64,000 bases of DNA. Origin: Escherichia boydii. Its GTDB lineage: Bacteria > Pseudomonadota > Gammaproteobacteria > Enterobacterales > Enterobacteriaceae. Of this stretch, positions 16,922-25,395 are shown in pieces. Under the pieces are notes generated by a model. It saw only the letters and a list, made by a program, of their open reading frames with translations, was not told where the DNA came from and ran no database searches. The position numbers were made by a program, and so were the translations under genes. Where the stretch lies: contig CP169086.1 of NCBI GenBank assembly GCA_041890495.1, positions 1,302,001 through 1,366,000 of the forward strand. Direction: 5' to 3'. The first letter of the stretch is position 1. Every line of letters begins with the position of its first letter.

Positions 16922-17994
16922 TATTTTTCTCCCTTACGAAACAGTCCGTAGACGCCGCGCGGTAAAAACAGCGTAACGGCGATAAAAATCAGCCCCAGAA
17001 ACAGCTGCCAGTATTCCGGCATCGCAACGGTGAAGAAACTTTTCGCCCCGTTCACCAGCGCCGCGCCAATCACTGGCCCCACCAGCGTGCCGCGGCCACC
17101 CAGCGCTACCCAGATGGCGGCCTCAATCGAGTTTGTCGGCGACATTTCGCCCGGGTTGATAATGCCCACCTGCGGGACATAGAGCGCCCCCGCCAGGCCG
17201 CACAGCACGGCAGAGAGCGTCCACACCAGCAGCTTGAACCCGCGCGGATCGTAGCCGCAAAACGTCAGGCGGTTTTCGGCGTCGCGAACGGCGGTCAGGA
17301 TGCGGCCAAACTTGCTCTTTGCCAGCGCAAATCCGGTGCCCAGGGCCAGGAGCAGCAACATCACGGTTGCCAGAAACAGCGCGATACGGGTAGTCGTTTC
17401 TGTTACCGAAAACCCGAGCAGCGTGGTGAAGCCGGTAAAGCCGTTATTGCCGCCAAAGCCGGTTTCGTTGCGAAAGAACAGCAGCATCCCGGCATAGGTC
17501 AGCGCCTGGGTCATAATCGAGAAATAGACCCCTTTGATCTTTGAGCGGAAGGCAAACCAGCCAAAAACCAGCGCCAGCAGCCCCGGCACCATCACAATCA
17601 AGACCAGCGCCCAGGCAAAATGCTGCGTTCCCCACCAGAACCACGGCAGTTCGCTCCAGGAGAGAAACGACATAAACGCGGGCAGACCGTCACCCGCGGC
17701 CTGGCGCATCAGGTACATGCCCATCGCGTAGCCGCCCAGCGCGAAGAAGATCCCGTGCCCAAGCGACAGCATACCGGCATAGCCCCACACCAGATCCAGC
17801 GCCACCGCAACGATGGCATAGCAGAGGATCTTGCCAATCAGCGTCAGCATCCAGGTCGACAGCGCCAGCGGATGCGTCGCAGGCAGTAAGGCGAAAAACG
17901 GTAATATCAGCAGACATACCACCAGCAGGCTGCCTGCAAGTTGCGTTGTGCGTGGCGCTTTGCGCGCCAGCGTTAAGGTCAGCGGCTGGCTCAT
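16921..17994 (-). CDS. urtC: urea ABC transporter permease UrtC
   Basis: 357 residues, about ten membrane spans, LivM-like permease; GHGIFFALGGYAMGMYLM and the cytoplasmic coupling segment with RFGRILTAVRDAENR are recognisable. It pairs with UrtB to form the urea channel. Start and stop overlap neighbouring genes by one base each (TGATG with urtB, TAATG with urtD), so the operon is tightly packed. Confidence 0.93.
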   Translation of the reverse strand: MSQPLTLTLARKAPRTTQLAGSLLVVCLLILPFFALLPATHPLALSTWMLTLIGKILCYAIVAVALDLVWGYAGMLSLGHGIFFALGGYAMGMYLMRQAAGDGLPAFMSFLSWSELPWFWWGTQHFAWALVLIVMVPGLLALVFGWFAFRSKIKGVYFSIMTQALTYAGMLLFFRNETGFGGNNGFTGFTTLLGFSVTETTTRIALFLATVMLLLLALGTGFALAKSKFGRILTAVRDAENRLTFCGYDPRGFKLLVWTLSAVLCGLAGALYVPQVGIINPGEMSPTNSIEAAIWVALGGRGTLVGPVIGAALVNGAKSFFTVAMPEYWQLFLGLIFIAVTLFLPRGVYGLFRKGEK

Positions 17995-19568
17995 CAGTCA
18001 ATTACCCTCCCTTTCAGCGCAAACAGACCCTGGGGACGTTTCTGAATAAACAGCACGATCGCCACCAGAATCACGATCTTGCCCAACACCGCCCCCATCT
18101 GCGGTTCAAGAATTTTATTGAAAATGCCCAGGCCAAACGCCGCGGCCACGCTGCCTGCCAGCTGGCCTACGCCACCGAGAACGACCACGAGGAAGGAATC
18201 AATAATGTAGCCCTGGCCCAGCTCCGGCCCGACGTTACCCAGCTGCGATAGCGCCACGCCGCCTAACCCCGCAATCCCTGAGCCAAGCCCGAACGCCAGC
18301 ATATCGACGCGGCCTGTCGGTACCCCGCAGCAGGCGGCCATGCTGCGGTTCTGCGTCACAGCGCGCACGTTGAGCCCCAGACGGGTTTTATTCAGAATGA
18401 GCCAGGTGAAGAACAGCACCAGCAGCACAAAGCCCAGCACCACGATGCGGTTCCACGGCAGCGTCAGGTTGGCAAAAACCTGCACCCCGCCGGAGAGCCA
18501 TGCCGGGTTCGCCACCTCCAGGTTCTGGGCGCCAAAGGTCATGCGCACCAGCTGGATAAGCATCAGGCTGATCCCCCATGTCGCCAGCAGCGTTTCCAGC
18601 GGACGTCCGTACAGATGACGGATCACCGTGCGCTCCAGCACCATTCCAATGCCCGCCGTCAGGCAGAACGCGACCGGCAGGGCGATAACGGGATAGAGCG
18701 CCAGCCACTGGGGCGCAAGCCCGGCCATCGCCTGCTGTACCATCCAGGTGGCATATGCCCCCAGCATCAGCATCTCGCCGTGGGCCATGTTAATCACGCC
18801 CAGCAGGCCGTAGGTGATAGCCAGCCCCAGCGCGGCCAGCAGCAGCACCGACCCGAGGGACAGCCCCATAAACGCCTGGCCCAGCAGATCGCCCCACATC
18901 AGTCGGTGCTGGATCTGGCTAAGACTCTCTTCTGCGGCCGCGCGAACGCCGCTATCCGGCTCCGTCTGTGGCTGGGTAAATGGGGTAAGTCTGGACTGTA
19001 CGTCCGGATCGTCTGACTGGCCTAACAATTCGACGGCCCTGCGGCGGACCTCGGCCTGCGGGCTAGCCAGCTGGAGATTCGCGACCGCCAGCAGCAGCGC
19101 CTGACGCGCCACGGCATCCGTTTCAGCGGTCACTCGCTTTTCCAGAAAAGCGAGCATCCCGGGCTGGGCATCGCGCTGCAGCTGGCGCGCCGCTGCTCGC
19201 CTTTCGGTGACACTGTCACTCACCAGCTGATGCGTGGCGATGGCGGTTGCAGCAAGCACGCGAAGCCGGTTCGTCAGGCGCACGGCTTTGGTTTGCCCTT
19301 CTGCCGTCTGGCTTTCACCCAGCGGGATGACGTTGCCATCGCGTTGAGTAAAGGCGTGCTTTTGCGTATCGACGTAGAGGTTTTCCTTTTGCAGCGCCTC
19401 AAGGAGCGGCAGCCTGGACGCATCCGGCGCGGCGGCCCACTGCGTCAACAAATCCGCCTGCTGGCTGCGGCTGGCGGCAACAAAACGATCGGCATCCGAT
19501 GCCTGCGCCATCCCTGGCAGCAGTCCGGAAAGCCATACAAGAGCGATGAACAGGCGCATGGCGTTCAT
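17994..19568 (-). CDS. urtB: urea ABC transporter permease UrtB
   Basis: 524 residues. It has a signal peptide, then a ~200-residue extracytoplasmic part rich in Ala and Leu helices (repeat-like, with RRRAVELLG), then a LivH-like permease of about eight spans (NMAHGEMLMLGAYATWMV). The long N-terminal region is typical of proteobacterial UrtB and absent from amino-acid LivH; its role is not known. ATG at 19568 follows GGGAGAAA. Second gene of the operon, 24 bases after urtA. Confidence 0.93.
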   Translation of the reverse strand: MNAMRLFIALVWLSGLLPGMAQASDADRFVAASRSQQADLLTQWAAAPDASRLPLLEALQKENLYVDTQKHAFTQRDGNVIPLGESQTAEGQTKAVRLTNRLRVLAATAIATHQLVSDSVTERRAAARQLQRDAQPGMLAFLEKRVTAETDAVARQALLLAVANLQLASPQAEVRRRAVELLGQSDDPDVQSRLTPFTQPQTEPDSGVRAAAEESLSQIQHRLMWGDLLGQAFMGLSLGSVLLLAALGLAITYGLLGVINMAHGEMLMLGAYATWMVQQAMAGLAPQWLALYPVIALPVAFCLTAGIGMVLERTVIRHLYGRPLETLLATWGISLMLIQLVRMTFGAQNLEVANPAWLSGGVQVFANLTLPWNRIVVLGFVLLVLFFTWLILNKTRLGLNVRAVTQNRSMAACCGVPTGRVDMLAFGLGSGIAGLGGVALSQLGNVGPELGQGYIIDSFLVVVLGGVGQLAGSVAAAFGLGIFNKILEPQMGAVLGKIVILVAIVLFIQKRPQGLFALKGRVID

Positions 19569-19592
19569 GACGTTTCTCCCTGCGGTGATGGC

Positions 19593-20864
19593 TTAGTTGC
19601 TGGCGGTTTTCATCGGCTGGTCAGGCTTTTTGTCATTCCCGGCGATGAACGGGCTCCACGGCTGGGCGCGCACCGGCTGTTCGGTCTGCCACACCACGTT
19701 AAACTGGCCGTTGCCTTCGATTTCACCGATCATGACCGGCTTATGCAGATGGTGGTTGGTGGCATCCATGGTGAGCGTAAAGCCAGACGGCGCCTTAAAG
19801 GACTGGCCGGCCATCGCCGCACGCACTTTGTCCACGTCGGTAGTGCCCGCTTTTTCCACCGCCTGCGCCCACATATGAATCCCCACGTAAGTCGCTTCCA
19901 TCGGGTCGTTGGTCACCACGGTATCGGCGTTCGGCAGCTTGTGCGCCTTCGCATAGGCTTTGTAATCCGCCACGAACGCCTGGTTAGTCGGATTATCGAC
20001 GGACTCAAAGTAGTTCCACGCCGCCAGGTTACCCACCAGCGGTTTGGTGTCGATCCCGCGCAGCTCTTCTTCGCCCACGGAGAATGCCACTACCGGCACG
20101 TCGGTCGCCTTCAGCCCCTGGTTAGCCAGCTCTTTGTAGAACGGTACGTTGGAGTCGCCGTTGATGGTCGACACCACGGCGGTTTTACCGCCCGCAGAGA
20201 ATTTTTTGATGTTGGCGACGATGGTCTGGTAGTCGCTATGACCAAACGGGGTATAAACCTCTTCGATATCCTTATCCTCCACCCCTTTCGAATGCAGGAA
20301 CGCGCGCAGGATCTTGTTGGTGGTGCGTGGATAGACGTAATCGGTTCCCAGCAGGAAGAAGCGTTTCGCCGCGCCGCCGTCTTCGCTCATCAGGTATTCC
20401 ACCGCCGGGATCGCCTGCTGGTTCGGCGCCGCGCCGGTATAGAAGACGTTTGGCGACATTTCCTCGCCCTCATACTGCACCGGATAGAACAGCAGGCCGT
20501 TCAGCTCCTCAAAGACCGGCAGCACGGATTTGCGCGAAACCGAGGTCCAGCAGCCGAATACCACCGCCACTTTATCCTGGCTTAACAGCTGGCGCGCTTT
20601 CTCGGCAAACAGCGGCCAGTTCGAGGCCGGATCCACCACCACCGGCTCCAGCTTCTTGCCCAGCACGCCGCCTTTGGCGTTGATCTCATCGATAGTCATC
20701 AGGGCGACATCTTTCAGCGGAGTCTCGGAGATAGCCATCGTGCCGGAAAGAGAATGCATGATCCCCACTTTGATGGTATCGGCCGCCTGTGCGCCAAAAC
20801 TCATCCCCATCGCCACGACGGACGCAGACAACGCGAAGGCTTTTAATAAAGTACGACGGTGCAT
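19593..20864 (-). CDS. urtA: urea ABC transporter substrate-binding protein UrtA
   Basis: 423 residues. An N-terminal export signal starting MHRRTLLK (twin-Arg-like but probably Sec, cleaved near AQAAD) precedes a type I periplasmic binding fold with IKVGIMHSLSGTMAISE and GCWTSVSRKSVLPVFE, both typical of UrtA/AmiC-like urea and amide binders. First gene of urtABCDE. AGGAG lies eight bases before the ATG. Upstream are a sigma-54 promoter and an NtrC-like site, so the operon should be induced by nitrogen limitation. No urease or urea-carboxylase genes lie in the window, so the fate of imported urea is not shown. Confidence 0.95.
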   Translation of the reverse strand: MHRRTLLKAFALSASVVAMGMSFGAQAADTIKVGIMHSLSGTMAISETPLKDVALMTIDEINAKGGVLGKKLEPVVVDPASNWPLFAEKARQLLSQDKVAVVFGCWTSVSRKSVLPVFEELNGLLFYPVQYEGEEMSPNVFYTGAAPNQQAIPAVEYLMSEDGGAAKRFFLLGTDYVYPRTTNKILRAFLHSKGVEDKDIEEVYTPFGHSDYQTIVANIKKFSAGGKTAVVSTINGDSNVPFYKELANQGLKATDVPVVAFSVGEEELRGIDTKPLVGNLAAWNYFESVDNPTNQAFVADYKAYAKAHKLPNADTVVTNDPMEATYVGIHMWAQAVEKAGTTDVDKVRAAMAGQSFKAPSGFTLTMDATNHHLHKPVMIGEIEGNGQFNVVWQTEQPVRAQPWSPFIAGNDKKPDQPMKTASN

Positions 20865-20945
20865 ATTTTCACTCCTGAAAAAGAACGCTGTGCGAAAACG
20901 TCCGTTACGGCGTGGACGCGGAAATAAATGTGTCAGCGAAGCAGG

Positions 20946-20961
20946 AGCAAAAAGAATGCCA
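20946..20961 (-). promoter_or_regulatory. sigma-54 promoter of urtABCDE
   Basis: On the minus strand TGGCAT-TCTTT-TTGCT has GG and GC exactly ten bases apart and matches TGGCAC-N5-TTGCT with one change. Transcription would start near 20935, about 70 bases before urtA. Confidence 0.8.
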
Positions 20962-21032
20962 GAATGGAGATAGCGCTATTTCTGGGAGGGGAACGCCGGA
21001 TGTAAAGAGAACGTCTCAGAATGGCACAGCGC

Positions 21033-21049
21033 TGCACTTTTATAATGCA
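21033..21049. promoter_or_regulatory. NtrC-like enhancer site
   Basis: TGCACTTTTATAATGCA agrees with the NtrC consensus TGCACYNNNWTGGTGCA at all but two positions. It is extended by flanking AGCGC/GCGCT to a nine-base inverted repeat. Its centre is about 106 bases upstream of the predicted urt start, the usual enhancer distance. It also lies just past the stop of the MetE-like gene, so a secondary role as a 3' hairpin cannot be excluded. Confidence 0.65.
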
Positions 21050-21066
21050 GCGCTGATGAGGATGTT

Positions 21067-22170
21067 TTACCAGACTTCGCTGGCGATCTGCGTGACCAGA
21101 CGGACTTTGTCCCACTGCTGGGTTTCGCTCAGGCTGTTGCCCTCTTCGGTAGAGGCAAAGCCGCACTGCGGGCTGAGGCAAATTTGCTCTTTCGCCACGT
21201 ATTTCGCCGCCTCTTCCAGACGGGCTTTAATCCCCTCCGGGTTCTCCAGCTCGCCGTTTTTCGTGGTAATAAGACCCAGTACCACCTGCTGCTTGCCCGG
21301 GCGAACAAAGCGCAATGGTGCGAAATCCCCGCTGCGGTCGTTATCATATTCGAGGAAGAAGGCGTCAACGTTAACCGTTCCGAACAGCACTTCCGCCACC
21401 GGCTCATAGCCGCCTTCGGAAATCCAGGTGGAGCGGAAATTGCCGCGACAGACGTGCAATCCGATGGTCAGGTCGTCAGGCTTGCCCTCCAGCGCCTTGT
21501 TCAGCACGCGGGCATAGATGCGCGCCAGCTCATCGGCATCATCGCCGCGCTCGCGGATCTGACGGCGCTGGTCGTCCGAGCAGAGATAGGCCCAGACGGT
21601 GTCATCCAGTTGCAGATAACGGCAGCCCGCATCGTAGAAGGCCCGAATGGCGTCGCGCCAGGTGGTAGCCAGATCGTCAAAATAGACGTTCAGGTCCGGA
21701 TAGACGGTCGCATCAATGTCTTTACGACCGCCGCGGAAATGGAGCACGCTCGGGCTGGGAATGGTCATTTTCGGCTGGGCGTTCCCGCTGATGCTTTTCA
21801 GATAGCGAAAGTCTTCCAGCATCGGATGTTCGCCAAAGCCCAGCTTGCCGGTGACGCGCACGCCGTGGGCTTTGGTTTGTACCCCGTTAAACTGAATGCC
21901 CTGCTGCGAATCGTAACGCTCAACGCCCTGCAGTCCGTCGAAGAAGTCGAAGTGCCACCACGCGCGGCGAAACTCACCGTCGGTGACCACATGCAGACCG
22001 CACGCACACTGCTGCTCAACGACGTGGCGAATGGCCTCGTCCTCCACCGCGCGAAGCTGTCCGGCGTCAATTTCGCCGCTGGCGAACTTCAGGCGAGCCT
22101 GCTTGATGGCATCCGGGCGTAAAAAACTGCCGACTACATCGGCGCGGAACGGGGCGTGGTGTCGTTGCAT
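21067..22170 (-). CDS. MetE C-terminal-like methyltransferase (YxjG type)
   Basis: 367 residues, a single domain equal to the catalytic half of cobalamin-independent methionine synthase. Likely zinc ligands are visible: His and Cys in GLHVCRGN, Glu in FFLEYDND and Cys in SPQCGFAS; YLQLDDTVWAY is also characteristic. Such stand-alone proteins methylate homocysteine or a related thiol, with a methyl donor that is not always methyltetrahydrofolate. The ATG is at 22170, and upstream lies a row of MetJ-like boxes, which supports a role in methionine supply. Confidence 0.88.
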   Translation of the reverse strand: MQRHHAPFRADVVGSFLRPDAIKQARLKFASGEIDAGQLRAVEDEAIRHVVEQQCACGLHVVTDGEFRRAWWHFDFFDGLQGVERYDSQQGIQFNGVQTKAHGVRVTGKLGFGEHPMLEDFRYLKSISGNAQPKMTIPSPSVLHFRGGRKDIDATVYPDLNVYFDDLATTWRDAIRAFYDAGCRYLQLDDTVWAYLCSDDQRRQIRERGDDADELARIYARVLNKALEGKPDDLTIGLHVCRGNFRSTWISEGGYEPVAEVLFGTVNVDAFFLEYDNDRSGDFAPLRFVRPGKQQVVLGLITTKNGELENPEGIKARLEEAAKYVAKEQICLSPQCGFASTEEGNSLSETQQWDKVRLVTQIASEVW

Positions 22171-22223
22171 AAAATCTCCTCAGTCTGCCGGCGATAATTG
22201 CCCGCAGTGATAATTCATTATTT

Positions 22224-22255
22224 GAAGCTTTAGACTTCTGGATGTCTAAATGTCC
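22224..22255. promoter_or_regulatory. MetJ operator (tandem met boxes)
   Basis: Tandem eight-base units read GAAGCTTT, AGACTTCT, GGATGTCT, AAATGTCC. The second matches the met box AGACGTCT at seven positions, the third at six and the fourth at five. Contiguous eight-base repeats are how MetJ dimers bind. The array lies 54 to 85 bases upstream of the MetE-like gene. Confidence 0.7.
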
Positions 22256-22325
22256 AAAAACAATGTCATACCTCACCGGCGCCGGCAAACGAGAAAATTT
22301 CACGGGTGTTGAAAAAAATTCATCT

Positions 22326-22739
22326 TCACAGCGCGGCAGCGGTTTCGCTGCTGGCAAAGGCGAATCGTTCATCTTCCCAGCCGGTAATCCCGCCCAGCAT
22401 GATTTTGACCGACAGCCCGAGACGCGCCAGCTTGAGTGCGGCTCTGTCCGCGCCGTTACAGTGCGGCCCTGCGCAGTAGACGACGAACAGCGTGCCTTCG
22501 GGCCATTGGGCCATGCGCTCAGCGGTCATCTGGCTCCACGGCATATGCAGAGCGCCCGGCACGTGACGGCGGGCAAACTGCTCCGGGCTTCCCACCACGT
22601 GCAGCAGGACGAAGTCCTGTTCATTACTGGCGATGGCATGGTGCACGTCGGCGCAGTCGGTTTCGACGCTCAGGCGGCGCAGGAAATGGGTAACGGCTTC
22701 CTGCGGCTCGGCGGCCGGAAATTCAGTAACATAGCTCAT
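22326..22739 (-). CDS. rhodanese-like domain protein
   Basis: 137 residues, one rhodanese domain: LLHVVGSPEQFARRHVPGALHMP followed by the active loop VVYCAGPHCNGADRAA with the nucleophilic Cys. It is probably a single-domain sulfurtransferase acting in the cytoplasm. ATG at 22739 with GAGGAAGG upstream. It is divergent from the FtrA-type regulator with a 61-base gap, a pairing that suggests the regulator controls it. Confidence 0.88.
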   Translation of the reverse strand: MSYVTEFPAAEPQEAVTHFLRRLSVETDCADVHHAIASNEQDFVLLHVVGSPEQFARRHVPGALHMPWSQMTAERMAQWPEGTLFVVYCAGPHCNGADRAALKLARLGLSVKIMLGGITGWEDERFAFASSETAAAL

Positions 22740-22800
22740 GATCCTTCCTCATCTTTGGCGTTTGTGTTAACACTACTCTACCCACAAATTCAGCCCGTGA

Positions 22801-23820
22801 ATGCGCTCGCTTATGCCAGAAAACAGCAAAAAGATGACAACGTTAAGACAGATTGCCCGCCCGAAGGTGGTAGTGCTGGCGTATGACGGTCTGTGTACCT
22901 TTGAGTTTGGCGTAGCGGTGGAAATCTTCGGCCTGCCGCGCCCCGAGCTGGGCGACGACTGGTATCGTTTTGCCGTGGCAAGCGTTGACTGCGGTGAGCT
23001 TCGGGCAACAGGCGGGATCAGTATTATTACCGATGGCGATCTCTCCCTGCTTGAGTCTGCCGATCTGATCGTAGTGCCGGGCTGGCGGGGGCTGGACTCG
23101 CCGGTTCCGGACGCGCTCTGCAACGCATTACGTCAGGCCAGCGCGCGAGGGTGTCAACTGCTCTCCATCTGCTCGGGCGTGTTTGTGCTGGCCGCCTCGG
23201 GGCTACTGGATGGACGTAAAGCCACGACGCACTGGCGCTACATTGAGACGCTAAAAACCCGCTTCCCTGACATCGACGTGGTCGAGGATGTGCTCTACCA
23301 GGACGAGGGCGATATACTCACTTCCGCAGGCAGCGCGGCGGGGATCGATCTCTGCCTTCACGTTGTACGAAGAGATTATGGAATGGAAACCGCCAACAGC
23401 GTGGCGCGTCGGCTGGTCATTCCCCCTCACCGGGATGGTTCACAGCCACAACAGCTGAGCCGCCCTGTGGCGCAGCTGCGGGAGAGTCAACGTCTCGGCC
23501 AGCTGTTTGATTTTCTGCACACGCATCTTATCGAGCCGCACAGCGTCGACTCGCTGGCGCGCAGGGTCGGCATGAGCCAGCGCACTTTTCTTCGCCGATT
23601 TGAAGCGGCCACGGGGACGACGCCTGCTCGCTGGTTGATTAATGAACGCCTGCTGCGCGCGAAGGATTATCTGGAAAGCAGTCGTTTAAGCATCGACAGC
23701 ATCGCGGAACAGACCGGGTTTGGCCAGGCATCGACGCTCCGCCATCATTTTCGCCAGCAGTTCGCGATTTCCCCGGCCCAGTACCGCAAACAATTTTCTC
23801 ATTCCGGTACTGCTCGCTGA
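22801..23820 (+). CDS. ftrA: GlxA/FtrA-type AraC-family regulator
   Basis: 339 residues. An N-terminal DJ-1/PfpI-like domain (VVVLAYDGLCTFEFGVAVEIFG; SICSGVFVLAASGLLDGRKATTHW with the conserved Cys) is followed by an AraC DNA-binding domain from about residue 235 (VDSLARRVGMSQRTFLRRFE, then IDSIAEQTGFGQASTLRHHF). This architecture and the divergent rhodanese gene fit FtrA. The true start is uncertain: ATGs at 22801, 22813 and 22834 are all in frame and none has a strong ribosome site. Confidence 0.85.
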   Translation: MRSLMPENSKKMTTLRQIARPKVVVLAYDGLCTFEFGVAVEIFGLPRPELGDDWYRFAVASVDCGELRATGGISIITDGDLSLLESADLIVVPGWRGLDSPVPDALCNALRQASARGCQLLSICSGVFVLAASGLLDGRKATTHWRYIETLKTRFPDIDVVEDVLYQDEGDILTSAGSAAGIDLCLHVVRRDYGMETANSVARRLVIPPHRDGSQPQQLSRPVAQLRESQRLGQLFDFLHTHLIEPHSVDSLARRVGMSQRTFLRRFEAATGTTPARWLINERLLRAKDYLESSRLSIDSIAEQTGFGQASTLRHHFRQQFAISPAQYRKQFSHSGTAR

Positions 23821-23860
23821 GGCGTCAGTCTTTTTGTTTCGCAGGAATATGGAGAGCATG

Positions 23861-24397
23861 ATGGTCACAACACACGTTTTTATCGCAACCAGTCTCGATG
23901 GCTATATCGCCCGACATAATGACGATATCGACTGGCTGCTGCAGCGCGATGACCCGATTGAGGATCATGGCTATGCGGCGTTCATCGCAGACAAAGAGTG
24001 GATTGTCATGGGCCGGGGGAGCTATGAGAAGGTACGGACTTTTGACACATGGCCGTATGACCGGCCCGTGCTGGTGCTCTCCCGGCAGCTGGCCGACACG
24101 CCCGTGCCAGATGCATTGAGGGGCAAAGTACAGTTTTCCGACCGCACGCCCAAGGAAGTGCTCGACGACCTGGCGATGCAGAACGTGCGTCGCGTCTATC
24201 TGGATGGTGGGCAGGTGATACAGTCGTTTCTGCGGGAAGGACTGGTCGCCGATATGGTGATCACGACCGTTCCTGTCCTGCTCGGCTCGGGTAAATCGCT
24301 GTTTGGCGCCCTGTCCGGAGATATCGATTTGACGCTGGTATCCAGCCGCAGCTTCCCTTCAGGCCTGGTGCAGTCGCACTATCGACTGATGCCATAA
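23861..24397 (+). CDS. dihydrofolate-reductase-like (RibD C-terminal) family protein
   Basis: 178 residues with the DHFR/RibD-C fold: VFIATSLDGYIAR, the nucleotide-binding VMGRGSYEK, and VYLDGGQVIQSFL with PVLLGSGKSLFG near the end. It is probably an NAD(P)H-dependent reductase of a pterin- or flavin-like substrate, not folate synthesis proper. ATG at 23861 is six bases after GGAG; alternatives at 23849 and 23858 are possible. It follows ftrA by 40 bases and may be cotranscribed with it. Confidence 0.82.
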   Translation: MVTTHVFIATSLDGYIARHNDDIDWLLQRDDPIEDHGYAAFIADKEWIVMGRGSYEKVRTFDTWPYDRPVLVLSRQLADTPVPDALRGKVQFSDRTPKEVLDDLAMQNVRRVYLDGGQVIQSFLREGLVADMVITTVPVLLGSGKSLFGALSGDIDLTLVSSRSFPSGLVQSHYRLMP

Positions 24398-24417
24398 AAC
24401 CGCGGTAAACGCTGCGC

Positions 24418-24442
24418 AAAAAAAACCGCCAAAAATGGCGGT
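24418..24442 (-). terminator. strong intrinsic terminator on the minus strand
   Basis: On the minus strand ACCGCC-ATTTTT-GGCGGT is followed by eight T. It lies 117 bases beyond the stop of the gene at 24559, leaving a long 3' untranslated stretch or a separate short transcript. Confidence 0.85.
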
Positions 24443-24558
24443 AAATGCTTGCATGGATAGATTTGTATTTTGGTCTCTACGTCCCGACACTCCATGGCCG
24501 GGCTGCGGATCGCTTACAACCTAACACCTGTAGCCTTAACGAACGCTAAACAACCTTA

Positions 24559-24921
24559 TTAACCTGTATGGGTGTTTATCTGCAAATAACGCATAAGACC
24601 CTGCTCAGCGCTCTCTTTTGCGTCGTCATTAATGGCTTCAAGATAAAAGGAGCGAGCGACACCATAAGGTGCTTTTTCAGAGGGATACACCGCGAACTGG
24701 AATGTTTTACCTCTTGCCTGATGAGTACAATCTAATTCCCAACGCTGATCGTTCACTTTTTTGCTGGCGCAGGCAACGCCACCATAATCGCTGGTTAAAT
24801 AAGAACCCACGCGCATTTCTGCTGATTGAATATATTCTGGTTCGTCATTACCTGCATAACGAATCGCTGCGACGGCTCCAACAGCCGCCACCACAAGCGC
24901 AAGCGCTATTATTTTTTTCAT
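24559..24921 (-). CDS. hypothetical membrane-anchored or exported small protein
   Basis: 120 residues, not recognised. MKKIIALALVVAAVGAVAAI forms a signal anchor or uncleaved signal; the rest is hydrophilic with two Cys (VACASKK, ELDCTH) that could form a periplasmic disulfide, and ends QINTHTG. There is a plausible ribosome site (AGGTCATT). Codon use is AT-richer than its neighbours, which may mean recent gain. It is convergent with the DHFR-like gene and has a terminator 117 bases downstream. Confidence 0.7.
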   Translation of the reverse strand: MKKIIALALVVAAVGAVAAIRYAGNDEPEYIQSAEMRVGSYLTSDYGGVACASKKVNDQRWELDCTHQARGKTFQFAVYPSEKAPYGVARSFYLEAINDDAKESAEQGLMRYLQINTHTG

Positions 24922-25164
24922 TTATGAATGACCTGTTCCTTAGCCTAAGATCGCTATTATATAAGATTAATCCTTTATGCATACGTCCAATTGTGGACCA
25001 GAAATGGTAGTTTACAAAGATTCAGTTGTTTTTAGGAAATGTCCTAACCACTATTTCGAACCCACATTATTTGACATTTTCTTTGCGCTAATTTTAATTT
25101 TTGAATAATAACCCTTAAAAATAATCGACATGATCGTCCCGCATTGTTTTTAAGCGGTGAATCC

Positions 25165-25395
25165 ATGATTAAAAAAGGGTTATCTCTCGTCATGCTTATC
25201 TGTGCGCTCTTTTCTGGCCAGCTTATGGCCGGGCACAAAGGACATGAATATCTTTGGGTCAAGAATGTGGCGCATCAGCTTCGTCATGAAGCCGACAGCG
25301 ACGAGTTGCGAAGCGCTGCGGAAGAGTCGGCGGAGGGTTTGCGCGAACACCACCTGTGGCAGAAATCGCGCAAACCCGACACGCACGTTCGGTGA
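25165..25395 (+). CDS. yncJ: YncJ, DUF2554 small exported protein
   Basis: 76 residues, the same length as E. coli YncJ. A signal peptide ending CALFSGQLMA is followed by a charged mature part with HQLRHEADSDELRSAAEESAEGLREH. Function is unknown; in E. coli it belongs to envelope-stress responses. The ATG at 25165 gives the family N-terminus; an upstream TTG is ignored. It is convergent with rlhA, touching it without overlap. Confidence 0.88.
   Translation: MIKKGLSLVMLICALFSGQLMAGHKGHEYLWVKNVAHQLRHEADSDELRSAAEESAEGLREHHLWQKSRKPDTHVR

Noticed and set aside
19230..20585. 451-codon open frame on the plus strand opposite urtA/urtB
   Set aside because: It is antisense to two genes of a complete, motif-supported operon, has basic low-complexity composition and shows no domain; it is a shadow of GC-rich codon bias.
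21033..21047. Plus-strand sigma-54 promoter at TGGCACAGCGCTGCA (21023-21037 region)
   Set aside because: The GG-GC spacing is nine rather than ten bases and it points into the 3' end of a minus-strand gene.
21030..21055. Intrinsic terminator of the MetE-like gene
   Set aside because: The inverted repeat AGCGCTGCA/TGCAGCGCT is not followed by a T-run on the minus strand, and its core and distance fit an NtrC site better.
21184..22122. 312-codon plus-strand frame opposite the MetE-like gene
   Set aside because: Antisense shadow of a gene with clear zinc-site motifs; no ribosome site or domain.
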